A stretch of 20,067 bases of DNA from GBS-DC sp964451985 (GTDB lineage Bacteria > Armatimonadota > Fimbriimonadia > Fimbriimonadales > GBS-DC), in NCBI GenBank assembly GCA_964451985.1, contig CAYVKB010000046.1, forward strand, positions 1 through 20,067, written 5' to 3'. Below the pieces are notes generated by a model that made no database searches, had not been told where the DNA came from, and saw nothing but the letters and a program-made list of their open reading frames with translations. Below are positions 1 to 7,713 of this stretch, in pieces. Made by a program: the position numbers and the translations under genes. Each line of letters begins with the position of its first letter. Within the stretch, counting starts at the first letter, position 1.

Positions 1-441
1 GGCTGTCGGTTCGCGTGGTACTCGCTGGACGCCGTGCTGGCCGCAGCGGAGCTTTGTGATGTGTTGAGTTTCAACATCTACGCGCCGAAACTGAGCCACA
101 GCGCGTATAGCTTCCTGACGCCGTTGGACAAGCCCGTGATTATCGGTGAGTTCCACTTCGGCGCGTTGGATCGGGGGATGTTCCACACGGGGCTGGTCGC
201 CGCCGCCAATCAGCGCGAACGCGCCCGCATGTACGAAGCGTATGTCAACAGCGTGCTGGATCATCCGCTGTTTGTGGGCTGCCACTGGTTCCAGTATATG
301 GACCAGCCGCTCACGGGGCGGTGGTATGACGGCGAGAACTACAACATCGGCTTTGTGTCGATTACCGACACGCCGTATCCTGAGATGGTCGCTGCCGCGC
401 GCCGCGTGCAAGGGGCGATGTATGCACGGCGAAATAGATAG
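1..441 (+). CDS. C-terminal part of a GH50-like (beta-agarase type) glycoside hydrolase, 5' truncated by the window edge
   Basis: The frame is open from base 1 and ends at TAG 439-441, so only the last 146 residues are visible and the start lies outside the window. The segment IIGEFHFGALDRGMFH followed by CHWFQYMDQPLTGR and a GENYNIGFV stretch resembles the end of the catalytic TIM barrel of GH50 agarases, in which the Glu of the GEFHFG strand serves as nucleophile. The final TPYPEMVAAAR helix is also typical. The expected role is hydrolysis of a beta-linked polysaccharide or oligosaccharide. Substrate and secretion cannot be judged without the N-terminus. The gene runs into the hairpin array and converges on valS. 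Family assignment is from remembered motifs; a related clan-A glycosidase (GH5/GH42-like) is the main alternative. Confidence 0.65.
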   Translation, partial: GCRFAWYSLDAVLAAAELCDVLSFNIYAPKLSHSAYSFLTPLDKPVIIGEFHFGALDRGMFHTGLVAAANQRERARMYEAYVNSVLDHPLFVGCHWFQYMDQPLTGRWYDGENYNIGFVSITDTPYPEMVAAARRVQGAMYARRNR

Positions 442-453
442 TATCAACTGCGA

Positions 454-770
454 GGTGGTTTCGTCGGCGGGGATGCCGACGCTACGAAGGGGGGTGGTTT
501 CGTCGGCGGGGACGCCGATGCTACGGGGTGGTTGCGTCGGCGGGACGCCGATGCTACGGGGATGGGTTTCGTCGGCGGGACGCCGATGCTACGGGGTGGT
601 TTCGTCGGCGAGACGCCGACGCTACGGGGTGGGTTCGTCGGCTGGGACGCCGCGCTACGGGGATGGAGTTCGTCGGCGGGGACGCCGACGCTACGGGGTG
701 GTTTCGTCGGCGGGGACGCCGACGCTACGAACTAGGGGAGTGTTCGTCGGCGGGGACGCCGACGAGGTTG
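454..770. repeat. Tandem array of nine hairpin repeats, about 34 bp period
   Basis: Nine units share the core GTCGGCGGGGACGCCGAC, in which GTCGGCG pairs with CGCCGAC around a 3-4 nt loop. Cores begin at 463, 502, 536, 571, 604, 637, 672, 706 and 746, so spacings are 33-40 bp. Most cores are followed by GCTACGGGG and a short TGGTTT-type linker. Unit 6 (637-654) has lost stem pairing, and unit 1 has a G-T wobble. Some units carry compensating or tolerated changes (GAC to GAT). The array fills the gap between two convergent genes and contains no credible gene. Unit lengths are not multiples of three, so the long frames across it are artefacts. An isolated partial copy lies at 19951-19967. Likely REP-type dispersed repeats; may also act as bidirectional transcript ends. 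Confidence 0.93.
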
Positions 771-782
771 CGAATTACAATC

Positions 783-3494
783 CTACTCCGTCAGCTGCTC
801 GAGCCGCGCCTTCAGTCGCGCATACTTGTCCAGAAGTTCGCGCTCCTGCTGGCGGGTTTCCTGTACCACTTCGGGCTTGGCACGCTCCACAAACTGTGGA
901 TTGCGCAGACGCGCCTGCACTTGTTTGATTTCGCCTTCCAACTTGGCGAGTTCTTTCTGCAGGCGTTCGCGCTCGCGGGCGATATCCACCAGCCCAGCAA
1001 TCGGTAGGAACGCCTCCGCACCTGTGGTGGGATTCATCAGCGCGCGCTCGGTGGGTTGCCCGAAATGCACCTCCGCGCTCCATGCCAGATACCCTATCGT
1101 ACTCGCGTGGCGTTGCAGGCGTTCTTCGCTCTCGGTGTCGGTCGGGTTCAGCCACACGGCGGGGATTGGCACACCAGGCGTGATTTTCACCTCCGCGCGC
1201 AGGTTGCGGATGGCGCGTATCGTTTCGAATACCTGCGCAATCTCGGCTTCGGCGGCTTCATCTATCAGTTCAGGATTCGCGACGGGGAAACGCGCCTGAC
1301 ACAGGGCAGGTTCTGCCTCGCTTGCACCAATCGCCTGCCACAGCTCCTCTGTGATGTGGGGCATATAGGGGTGTAGCAGGCGCAGCAGCTGGTCGAACAG
1401 GTACACCAACATCGCCTGCGTCTGCTCGCGACGGGCAGGGTCTTGCAGGCGCGGCTTGACGGCTTCGATGTACCAGTCGCACACCTCGCTCCAGATGAAC
1501 TCGTATAGCGCGTTCGCGCCATCGTCGAAGCAGTAGCGCGAGAGGGCGTCCTGCACGGCCTGAATCGTACGCTGTAGGCGGCTGAGTATCCATCGATCGA
1601 GTGCATCGCTGGGCTGTGCTCCCTGCGTTCGTAGGGCGTTCAGGTCTGCCCCTTCCAGATTCATTAAGACGAACCGCGTGGCGTTCCACACCTTGTTGGC
1701 AAAGTTGCGCGCGCTCACGACGCGGTCTTCGTAGAAGCGGATGGACTGCTGCATGCCCGCCTGCTGCAGCAGCGACCAGCGTAGGGCATCCGCGCCGTAC
1801 TTCTCGATCAGCTCCAGCGGGTCGATGCCCGTGCCCAGCGACTTGGACATCCGCTTGCCCTCTTTGTTCAGCACGGTGGCGTGAATATACACATCGCGGA
1901 AGGGAATATCGCCCTTGAAATATAGCCCCGTCATAATCATCCGTGCGACCCAGAGATACAGAATCTCCTGCGCAGTGATGAGTACATCGGTTGGGTAGAA
2001 CAGGCGCAGTTCATCGGTGTCGCGGGGCCAACCCAACACTGTGTGGGGCCAGATGGCGGACGAGAACCATGTGTCCAGCACATCGGGGTCGCGCACGAGG
2101 CGTGTGCTGCCGCAGCGCGGGCACTTTTCAGGTGCGTTTTTTTGTACGATGGGGCTTTCGCGTCGCAGCAGCCGCCCACTCTCGTCAAAGTTTTCAGGAT
2201 TACATTCTGCACAATACCACGCCGGTATCTGATGCCCCCACCACAGCTGACGCGAGATACACCAATCGCGGATATTTTCCATCCAGTGCAGGTACATCTC
2301 CTCATAGCGTTCAGGCAGGAAACGAATCTTGCCCTCTTTTACCACCTCTATCGCGGGCTGTGCGATGCTTTGCATGCGGCAGAACCATTGCTCGCTCAGC
2401 AGCGGCTCAATCACAGTATGACAGCGTTCACAGCGGGCGAGGGGCACCGTGTAGTCCTCAATCTTCTCTAAGTACAGGTTTTCCTGCAAATCTTGCACGA
2501 TTAGCTGGCGTGCCTCATAGCGGTCTCTGCCGTGATATTGCTGCAGGTAGGGGTTGTCAGGCGCGTTCAGCGGATCGGTGTTAATCGTGCCGTCCAAATT
2601 CATAATCACGGGGCGCGACAGGTTATGGCGTTGCCCAATCTCGAAGTCGTTTGGGTCGTGGGCGGGGGTCACTTTCACCGCGCCTGTGCCGAAGGCGGGA
2701 TCGGGGTAGGGGTCGGCAATCAGCGGGATGAGTTTGTCCACCAGTGGCAGGCGCAGATGTTTACCAATCAGCCCCCGATAGCGTTCATCGGCAGGATTTA
2801 CGGCGACTGCCACATCGCCCAGCATGGTTTCGGGGCGCGTGGTGGCGACCACCACATAGCCGCTGCCGTCCTCGAATGGGTAGCGGATGTGATACAGTTT
2901 GCCTGCTTCGTCCGCCTGCTCGAGCTCGATGTCGGAAATCGCCGTGCGGCAGCGTGGGCACCAGTTAATCACCCGCTCGCCTATATACAAATGCCCATCC
3001 TGCCACCAGCGTACGAACACCTCCAGTACGGCGTCTACATATTCGGGGTCTAAGGTGAAGCGGGTGTATCGCCAGTCATACGAGCAGCCCAGCTTGCGGA
3101 ACTGCATCAAGATCGTGTTGCCGTACTGTTCGCGCCACTGCCACACGCGCTCCAAGAACTTTTCGCGCCCCAAATCGTGGCGGGTTAGCCCCTCTTTGCG
3201 CAGCTCACGCTCCACCACATTTTGGGTGGCGATACCCGCATGGTCGGTGCCGGGCACGCAGAGTGTATTGTAGCCCTGCATGCGTTTCCAACGTAAGAGC
3301 ACATCGTGGATGGCGTTGTTCAGCGCGTGCCCCATGTGCAGCGAGCCGGTGATGTTGGGGGGCGGGATGGTGATGCAGTAGCGGGGTCTACCATCGTCGG
3401 CGATAGTTGCTTCGAAATCGCCGCGCTGCAGCCACCACTGGTAGCGTCTCTCCTCCACCTGATGCGGATCGTAAGTCTTGGGCAGCTCGTACAT
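783..3494 (-). CDS. valS: Valine--tRNA ligase (ValRS)
   Basis: Class I aminoacyl-tRNA synthetase that charges tRNA-Val with valine in the cytoplasm; 903 residues, close to the usual ValRS length. PPPNITGSLHMGHA (HMGH at residues 53-56) and KRMSKS (547-552) are the two class I signature motifs. Between them lies the CP1 editing region with LPLVDKLIPLIAD and a VKVTPAHDPNDFEIG stretch, which hydrolyses Thr-tRNA-Val. Cys pairs in WCPRC and CPRCGS probably bind zinc. The C-terminus (about residues 835-903) is the ValRS coiled coil, rich in E, K, Q and R. The ATG at 3494 is chosen because MYELPKTYDP matches the family N-terminus; the frame stays open upstream to 3701, but that extension is unlike ValRS. 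There is no Shine-Dalgarno before this ATG, and a TACAAT box ends 10 nt upstream. Confidence 0.97.
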   Translation of the reverse strand: MYELPKTYDPHQVEERRYQWWLQRGDFEATIADDGRPRYCITIPPPNITGSLHMGHALNNAIHDVLLRWKRMQGYNTLCVPGTDHAGIATQNVVERELRKEGLTRHDLGREKFLERVWQWREQYGNTILMQFRKLGCSYDWRYTRFTLDPEYVDAVLEVFVRWWQDGHLYIGERVINWCPRCRTAISDIELEQADEAGKLYHIRYPFEDGSGYVVVATTRPETMLGDVAVAVNPADERYRGLIGKHLRLPLVDKLIPLIADPYPDPAFGTGAVKVTPAHDPNDFEIGQRHNLSRPVIMNLDGTINTDPLNAPDNPYLQQYHGRDRYEARQLIVQDLQENLYLEKIEDYTVPLARCERCHTVIEPLLSEQWFCRMQSIAQPAIEVVKEGKIRFLPERYEEMYLHWMENIRDWCISRQLWWGHQIPAWYCAECNPENFDESGRLLRRESPIVQKNAPEKCPRCGSTRLVRDPDVLDTWFSSAIWPHTVLGWPRDTDELRLFYPTDVLITAQEILYLWVARMIMTGLYFKGDIPFRDVYIHATVLNKEGKRMSKSLGTGIDPLELIEKYGADALRWSLLQQAGMQQSIRFYEDRVVSARNFANKVWNATRFVLMNLEGADLNALRTQGAQPSDALDRWILSRLQRTIQAVQDALSRYCFDDGANALYEFIWSEVCDWYIEAVKPRLQDPARREQTQAMLVYLFDQLLRLLHPYMPHITEELWQAIGASEAEPALCQARFPVANPELIDEAAEAEIAQVFETIRAIRNLRAEVKITPGVPIPAVWLNPTDTESEERLQRHASTIGYLAWSAEVHFGQPTERALMNPTTGAEAFLPIAGLVDIARERERLQKELAKLEGEIKQVQARLRNPQFVERAKPEVVQETRQQERELLDKYARLKARLEQLTE

Positions 3495-3504
3495 GGCAAG
3501 GAAT

Positions 3505-3510
3505 ATTGTA
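3505..3510 (-). promoter_or_regulatory. Candidate -10 box (TACAAT) of valS
   Basis: Read on the minus strand, TACAAT lies 10 nt before the valS ATG, with no purine-rich ribosome binding site between them. This would put transcription start within a few bases of the start codon. No good -35 is visible. The region 3495-3688 between valS and the sigma gene otherwise holds only this box and the divergent sigma promoter candidate; no T-box leader is seen. Confidence 0.35.
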
Positions 3511-3628
3511 CCTACCAAGTCGCGCCTGAGTGAGGAACCTAACATAGGGTAGAGCCTGGGCGAGTTTCGGAGGTGCGACGCCCGCTGAGAATCCATAGTC
3601 TGCTTGTCCACAGGGTACACTCTATCCT

Positions 3629-3656
3629 GAAACACTTGCCCTGCTGAGGAGTCTAA
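3629..3656 (+). promoter_or_regulatory. Candidate ECF-sigma type promoter upstream of the sigma gene
   Basis: GAAACA (3629-3634) and TCTAA (3652-3656) are separated by 17 nt. They resemble the GGAACTT / TCTAA elements of RpoE-type promoters. Position just upstream of an ECF sigma gene would fit autoregulation, but the -35 match is partial. A GAGGAG at 3646-3651 overlaps and could instead be a ribosome binding site for a TTG start at 3662. Confidence 0.25.
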
Positions 3657-3688
3657 CACAATTGGGCAGGGACGCGAGAGTGCGATGG

Positions 3689-4243
3689 ATGGACGAGTCA
3701 ATCGAGTTTGAGGCGCTCGTGGCCACCTACGAGCGACGCATTTACAACTTGCTCTTGCGGATGGTGAACGACCCGGAGGACGCCGCCGACCTGACGCAGG
3801 AAACCTTCTTTCGCGCCTATCGCGCCTTCAGCCGCTTTCGGGGCGACTCGCAACCGTATACGTGGTTGTATCGTATCGCCGTGAATCTGGCGAACGACCA
3901 CCTGGAGAAACGCGCTCGTATCCGTAAACGCGAGGTGGAGCTGACTGCGCTGGAGTTCACCGACGAGGGCGAGCCAACCAGCTGGGATCCGCCCGATAGT
4001 GGGCTGTCGCCCGAAGAACATGTACTGCAGCAGGAGCTGGTGCGGAAGGTACAGGGGCTGATTCAGCAGATGCCGCCCGACTACAAGGAGATTATTCTGT
4101 TGCGCGAATATGAAGAGATGTCCTATGAAGAGATGGCGGAGGTGTTGGGCATTACCTTAGAGGCAGTGCGGAGCCGGCTGGCACGTGCTCGCGCATGGCT
4201 GCGTCTACGCCTCACGCCTTACATGCAGGAGGAGGAACGCTGA
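3689..4243 (+). CDS. RNA polymerase ECF sigma factor (sigma-70 family, RpoE-like)
   Basis: Directs RNA polymerase to a specific promoter set; 184 residues from ATG 3689, a normal ECF length. Region 2 is seen in FEALVATYERRIYNLLLRMV, DAADLTQETFFRAYRAF and TWLYRIAVNLANDHLEK. Region 4 is seen in QQMPPDYKEIILLREYEEMS followed by the helix-turn-helix EMAEVLGITLEAVRSRLARA. The acidic linker is typical. Start is uncertain: TTG 3662 has GAGGAG 10 nt upstream and would add nine residues, GTG 3680 is also in frame, while ATG 3689 fits the family N-terminus best. The stop TGA shares its A with the ATG of bamA (TGATG), so the two are translationally coupled. No anti-sigma gene is visible. The context suggests a role in envelope biogenesis or envelope stress; this is inference. 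Confidence 0.92.
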   Translation: MDESIEFEALVATYERRIYNLLLRMVNDPEDAADLTQETFFRAYRAFSRFRGDSQPYTWLYRIAVNLANDHLEKRARIRKREVELTALEFTDEGEPTSWDPPDSGLSPEEHVLQQELVRKVQGLIQQMPPDYKEIILLREYEEMSYEEMAEVLGITLEAVRSRLARARAWLRLRLTPYMQEEER

Positions 4244-6036
4244 TGTTCAGAAGTACCCTAAATCGCTACGGGATGGCAACACTTTTATTACTAACCACGC
4301 TACTGCTAGGACTGGCGCAAGAGCGGCGCGTGGAGAGCGTCACGGTTCGTGGGCTGCGCAATATTTCGGAGACCGCCGTGACCGCCGCGCTGCGCCTCAA
4401 ACCCGGTGAAACATTCACAGAAGCGAACTTGGAAGCCGACCGCCGTGCCATCGAAGGGATGGGTCTGTTCAGCGCGGTTCGCCCGAGCGTGGAGCAAACC
4501 GAAACAGGTGTGCGCGTGGTGTTCGATGTCGTTGAGAACCCGCTTATCCGCGAAGTGCGCTTCACGGGGAATACGATTGTTAGTAATGAGCAATTGCTGG
4601 AGGCAATTCGCAACAAGCCCGGCTTTGTATTCAACACGAACTTAGCGGAGCCTGACATTCGCGCGATTCAAGACGCCTATCAGCGCGCAGGCTACATCGT
4701 GCTGTCCGAGGGCTACATCCCGCCCGACTACGAAACGGGCGTGTTGACAATTGCCCTATCGGAGCTGCGCGTGGGACAAATCAAGGTGGAGGGCAACACC
4801 AAAACCCGCATGAACGTGATTATGCGCGAGCTGCGCACCAAGCCCGGCGAGCTGTTCAACATCACGCGTTGGCAGCGTGACATCAATCGCCTCCGCAACA
4901 CGGGCTACTTCGACCTGATTACGCCTGAAAGGGAGCTAGCCGCGCCCGGCGTGATCGACATTACCCTCCAAGTGAAAGAGCGACCGACGGGCAGGCTGAA
5001 TGTGGGCTTCGCGATCGACTCGCACCGCCGCCTGATTGGATTGGCGGAAATTTACGAGACCAACTTTCAAGGCACAGGGCGCACGGTGGGCGTGAACTTC
5101 CAGAGTACGGGTGGACGCGGTGGCAATAGCATCGAGCTGTTGTTCACCGAGCCGTATCTGGATCGGCATCGCACCACGCTCTCCGTATCACTTTACAATA
5201 AGCTCATCTATCGCTTCACCTCCAACTTTTTTGGAAGCAACCAGCTCGACCCGAACCTGGAGCAGCGCTACGATGAGCGTCGGCGCGGCGTGACAGTGGG
5301 ACTGTCGCGACCGTTTGGTGACTTCCTCACCGCTTCGATTGGGCTGCGAACTGAGGATGTAAATACCAACCGTGTGGCGACCAGTCAAGGAGGCGAGTTC
5401 ATTCGTCAAGACGGCTCGCTGACCAGCCTTACGCTGCGCGGGGTCTACAGCAATCGTGACTTCGACCTTGACCCTGCGATGGGGCAGTTCCTTGCCGTGA
5501 CGGTGGAGCCAGGCATCACGAATATCCGCTCGTCCGGACAGCAGTTTATCGACTCGGGCGTGGTGCGGCTGGGGCGGTCGAACTTCCTGCGTAGTTCGAT
5601 TGACTACCGATTCTTCTTCAGCCCGCAGGGGGGGCGTACTCAGCCCGATGATCGGCGACAGGTGTTCGCCGCGCGCGCCTACTATGGCACTGTGTCGGGC
5701 AGCGTGCCGTTCTTCGAGCAGTTCTTCATCGGTGGCGCGGAGACCCTGCGCGGCTATTCGGAAGACCGATTCTGGGGCAAGAATGCCCTGCTGTTCAGCT
5801 TCGAGTTCCGCCAGCCCATCGAGAAGGCGTTCACGGCGGTCTTCTTCGTCGATATAGGGCACGCATGGGGCGGCTACCCCAGCGTGAACGAGTTCAGCCA
5901 GACCCGCACCCTGAACTTGCAGGTCGGCTATGGCTTAGGCATCCGCGTGCGCACTCCGTTGGGACTGCTACGTATCGACTACGGTATTGGGCGCGAGGGC
6001 GGACGCACGCACTTCAGCATGGGGCAGGTATTCTGA
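4243..6036 (+). CDS. bamA: Outer membrane protein assembly factor, Omp85/BamA family
   Basis: Inserts beta-barrel proteins into the outer membrane; 597 residues. A hydrophobic signal peptide covers about residues 1-25 (ATLLLLTTLLLGLAQ). Three POTRA domains follow: about 28-99 (VESVTVRGLRNIS), 100-174 (IREVRFTGNTIVS) and 175-248 (VGQIKVEGNTKTR). The 16-strand barrel spans about 250-597, with the conserved L6-loop motif at GGAETLRGYSED (LRGY at 502-505) and a C-terminal Phe typical of barrel proteins. Proteobacterial BamA has five POTRAs, so three is short. ATG 4243 is chosen because AGGAGGAGG lies just upstream at 4227-4235 and because it gives a clean signal peptide; the upstream in-frame ATG lies inside the sigma gene. 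A skp-like gene follows. A TamA/BamA-paralog role cannot be excluded. Confidence 0.93.
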   Translation: MFRSTLNRYGMATLLLLTTLLLGLAQERRVESVTVRGLRNISETAVTAALRLKPGETFTEANLEADRRAIEGMGLFSAVRPSVEQTETGVRVVFDVVENPLIREVRFTGNTIVSNEQLLEAIRNKPGFVFNTNLAEPDIRAIQDAYQRAGYIVLSEGYIPPDYETGVLTIALSELRVGQIKVEGNTKTRMNVIMRELRTKPGELFNITRWQRDINRLRNTGYFDLITPERELAAPGVIDITLQVKERPTGRLNVGFAIDSHRRLIGLAEIYETNFQGTGRTVGVNFQSTGGRGGNSIELLFTEPYLDRHRTTLSVSLYNKLIYRFTSNFFGSNQLDPNLEQRYDERRRGVTVGLSRPFGDFLTASIGLRTEDVNTNRVATSQGGEFIRQDGSLTSLTLRGVYSNRDFDLDPAMGQFLAVTVEPGITNIRSSGQQFIDSGVVRLGRSNFLRSSIDYRFFFSPQGGRTQPDDRRQVFAARAYYGTVSGSVPFFEQFFIGGAETLRGYSEDRFWGKNALLFSFEFRQPIEKAFTAVFFVDIGHAWGGYPSVNEFSQTRTLNLQVGYGLGIRVRTPLGLLRIDYGIGREGGRTHFSMGQVF

Positions 6037-6040
6037 AAGG

Positions 6041-6046
6041 TATACT
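6041..6046 (+). promoter_or_regulatory. Candidate -10 box (TATACT) before the Skp-like gene
   Basis: TATACT lies just after the bamA stop and about 27 nt before the GGAGG of the next gene. The same TATACT hexamer recurs upstream of the ABC ATPase, NFACT and DUF177 genes, which supports its use as a -10 element. No clear -35 is present, so read-through from bamA is equally possible. Confidence 0.35.
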
Positions 6047-6082
6047 CCCCATGCAAATCGAATCAACAACATGGAGGTTCCG

Positions 6083-6688
6083 ATGAAAACATTATTGACA
6101 ATTCTACTGGCTGTGGGATGCTTTATCGCCGCGCGAGCGCAAGCGTTCGGCGTGGTTGACTACGAGCGCGTGGTTAACGAGTCGACCTTCGTCAAGAACA
6201 GCCTCGAACAGCTGCAGGCGTTAGAGGCACGCTATCGCGGCGTACTGCAAACGCTGCAAGAAAACATCATTCTCACGGATGAGGAGCGACAAGAATTCAC
6301 GAACTTACTGTTAGCGGACAACCTGAACGACGCTCAGCGTCAGCGTGCGCAGCAGTTGGCGCAAACCTCGCGCCAGCGTGCGGAGGAACTACAGCAGCTG
6401 CGCCAGAAGCCTCAGCCTTCTGAGACCGAGAAAGCTGCGCTGGAGCGGTTCACCCAGATGGAGGCGCGTGGACGCGAGGCGCTGCAAGCCTTGGCGCAGC
6501 AACTCACCCAGCAATTGGAGCAGCGTCTCCAGCAAAGCCGCGAGCAAGTACGCAACGCCGTACGCGAGACCATCGCTCAGGTCGCCAAAGAGAAGCGACT
6601 CACGCTGGTGTTCAGTGCAGAAGCGGTACTGTATGCCGAGAACGACATCACCAACGATGTGATTCAGAAACTGAACCAGCGCAAGTGA
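6083..6688 (+). CDS. skp: Skp/OmpH-family periplasmic chaperone
   Basis: Predicted to hold unfolded outer-membrane proteins in the periplasm for delivery to the Bam machine. It has 201 residues. A signal peptide is visible (MKTLLTILLAVGCFIAARA, likely cut near residue 19-20), followed by the OmpH-like strand FGVVDYERVVNES. A long Q/E/R-rich helical region (about residues 40-160) matches the two-helix tentacles, and the C-terminal KRLTLVFSAEAVLYAENDIT closes the body domain as in Skp (DLT.EVI-like ending). ATG 6083 has GGAGG at 6073-6077 with a 5 nt spacer; an in-frame ATG at 6071 has none. Position directly after bamA matches the common bamA-skp order. Confidence 0.9.
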   Translation: MKTLLTILLAVGCFIAARAQAFGVVDYERVVNESTFVKNSLEQLQALEARYRGVLQTLQENIILTDEERQEFTNLLLADNLNDAQRQRAQQLAQTSRQRAEELQQLRQKPQPSETEKAALERFTQMEARGREALQALAQQLTQQLEQRLQQSREQVRNAVRETIAQVAKEKRLTLVFSAEAVLYAENDITNDVIQKLNQRK

Positions 6689-6707
6689 GAAATACCCTCA
6701 TCTCGTA

Positions 6708-6734
6708 CCCCTCTCCCATACTGTGGGAGGGGGG
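6708..6734. repeat. Palindromic CCCTCTCCC-type repeat before the lipoprotein gene
   Basis: CCCCTCTCCCA (6708-6718) pairs with TGGGAGGGGGG (6724-6734) around TACTG, with one mismatch. The flanks (CTCATCTCGTA before, GAGAAAC after) make it look like one copy of a dispersed repeat family related to the larger element at 8412-8502. Its 3' arm, GGAGGGGGGAG, sits about 11 nt before the ATG at 6748 and may serve as that gene's ribosome binding site. Confidence 0.7.
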
Positions 6735-6747
6735 AGAAACCAACTCA

Positions 6748-7713
6748 ATGTCATTCCGAGCGGGGCGAGGAATCTTCGCTCTCTTCCCTTTAGTTTGCGC
6801 AGTATTTTGCCTCTCTGCGTGCCAATCCCGCCCCTTGCCCCTTGTGCGCGTGGACATCAATCGCGCGGCGAAGGCATTATCGCTTGCACCTGCGGTTCAA
6901 CCTCTTCCCACGCGCCTTCCCGCCCAGCAAGCCGCATTGCCTACCGACTCACTTTCGCTTGCGCCTGTGCAGTCGCCGCCGCCTATGGAGACGGTGAGCC
7001 GCCGTCGTCAGACCGCGCTTGGCAGCATCGAACAGCAACGCGACGCCGTGCGCCAACGCCTGCTGGATCTGCGCTTGCAGCCCCTACCTGAACTGGAGCA
7101 ACGCTGGCGCGCCGAATTGCGCGAGCAGTACGACCTCGCCGCGCTCCGAGCCGAGCTGGACGCCGAGTGGCAAGAGGCATTCCAGCAGTACGGACGCCAG
7201 CGATTCCCACTGATTGTCGCCCTCATCTTCACTGTACCTGATAGCGATGCCCGTCGCCAAACACAGGCACAGTTAGACCAGTTAGACCGCGCATGGCAAG
7301 CGCAGGAGAAAACACTGCGCTCCCGCTACGAGATGGGATTGGCACGAATTGAGCGAGAGATTGAGGTGCGCGTAAACGCCCGCCGCCGCGAGTTCATCCG
7401 CAACGCGGAACAGGAGACACAAGAGCAACTCGCGCAGCAGCCTAATTTAGCCGATCTGTACCTACCACAGCCCCAAACGCTTCCGCCTGCGCCCGCCCGT
7501 AAGGAGACTGTGCCTGCCCTCGCCGCCCGCTTGCCTGAACGCACGCTAGATGCTGCTCTCAACACGCGCCGCAGTCAGACGGAGAACCTGCGTCGCGAAA
7601 TGCTTACGCAACTGGCGCAAGAATGGGCACAAGCCAACGGTTACCAACTCACGAACGCCCCCAACGCGCCCGACAAGACCGATGAATTCGTGCGTTACTT
7701 GCTCGCCAGATAG
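6748..7713 (+). CDS. Coiled-coil lipoprotein of unknown function, possibly Skp-related
   Basis: 321 residues from ATG 6748. The N-terminus MSFRAGRGIFALFPLVCAVF ends in a lipobox, LSAC (Cys at residue 25), so the protein should be lipidated. A Pro-rich linker follows, then a long Arg/Gln/Glu-rich helical region (about residues 85-290) with strong coiled-coil character, and a short globular end (LAQEWAQANGYQLTNAP). The helix-rich architecture and position right after skp suggest a role at the cell envelope, perhaps as a Skp paralog; this is inference. The frame opens earlier at GTG 6685, overlapping the skp stop, but only 6748 gives a proper lipoprotein signal. The start region lies inside two repeats. 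Its 3' end overlaps the GH2 gene on the other strand by 19 bp. Confidence 0.8.
   Translation: MSFRAGRGIFALFPLVCAVFCLSACQSRPLPLVRVDINRAAKALSLAPAVQPLPTRLPAQQAALPTDSLSLAPVQSPPPMETVSRRRQTALGSIEQQRDAVRQRLLDLRLQPLPELEQRWRAELREQYDLAALRAELDAEWQEAFQQYGRQRFPLIVALIFTVPDSDARRQTQAQLDQLDRAWQAQEKTLRSRYEMGLARIEREIEVRVNARRREFIRNAEQETQEQLAQQPNLADLYLPQPQTLPPAPARKETVPALAARLPERTLDAALNTRRSQTENLRREMLTQLAQEWAQANGYQLTNAPNAPDKTDEFVRYLLAR
6749..6778 (+). repeat. Dispersed TCATTCCGAGC...CGAGGAATCT repeat, copy 1
   Basis: TGTCATTCCGAGCGGGGCGA plus GGAATCTTCG is nearly identical to a copy at 15706-15734 and to an inverted copy at 15651-15680. This copy starts within the ATG of the lipoprotein gene and encodes its first ten residues, up to the edge of the hydrophobic core. 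Short repeats of this type recur in intergenic DNA of several bacterial phyla (from memory). Confidence 0.8.

Noticed and set aside
454..770. CRISPR array
   Set aside because: The period of 33-40 bp fits superficially, but the spaces between cores are short and nearly identical, the repeats themselves vary, and no cas genes are present.
146..1007. Long Arg/Gly-rich open frames running through the hairpin array
   Set aside because: They exist only because the repeats lack stops. They overlap the glycosidase end and the valS 3' end and have low-complexity translations with no family resemblance.
3495..3701. N-terminal extension of ValRS, or a T-box leader
   Set aside because: The extra 69 residues do not look like ValRS and overlap the divergent sigma gene. 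No T-box bulge or specifier structure could be recognised in this short region.
7695..7713. Frameshift or misassembly at the lipoprotein/GH2 junction
   Set aside because: Both proteins end naturally (TAG and TAA), so this is an ordinary 19 bp convergent overlap.
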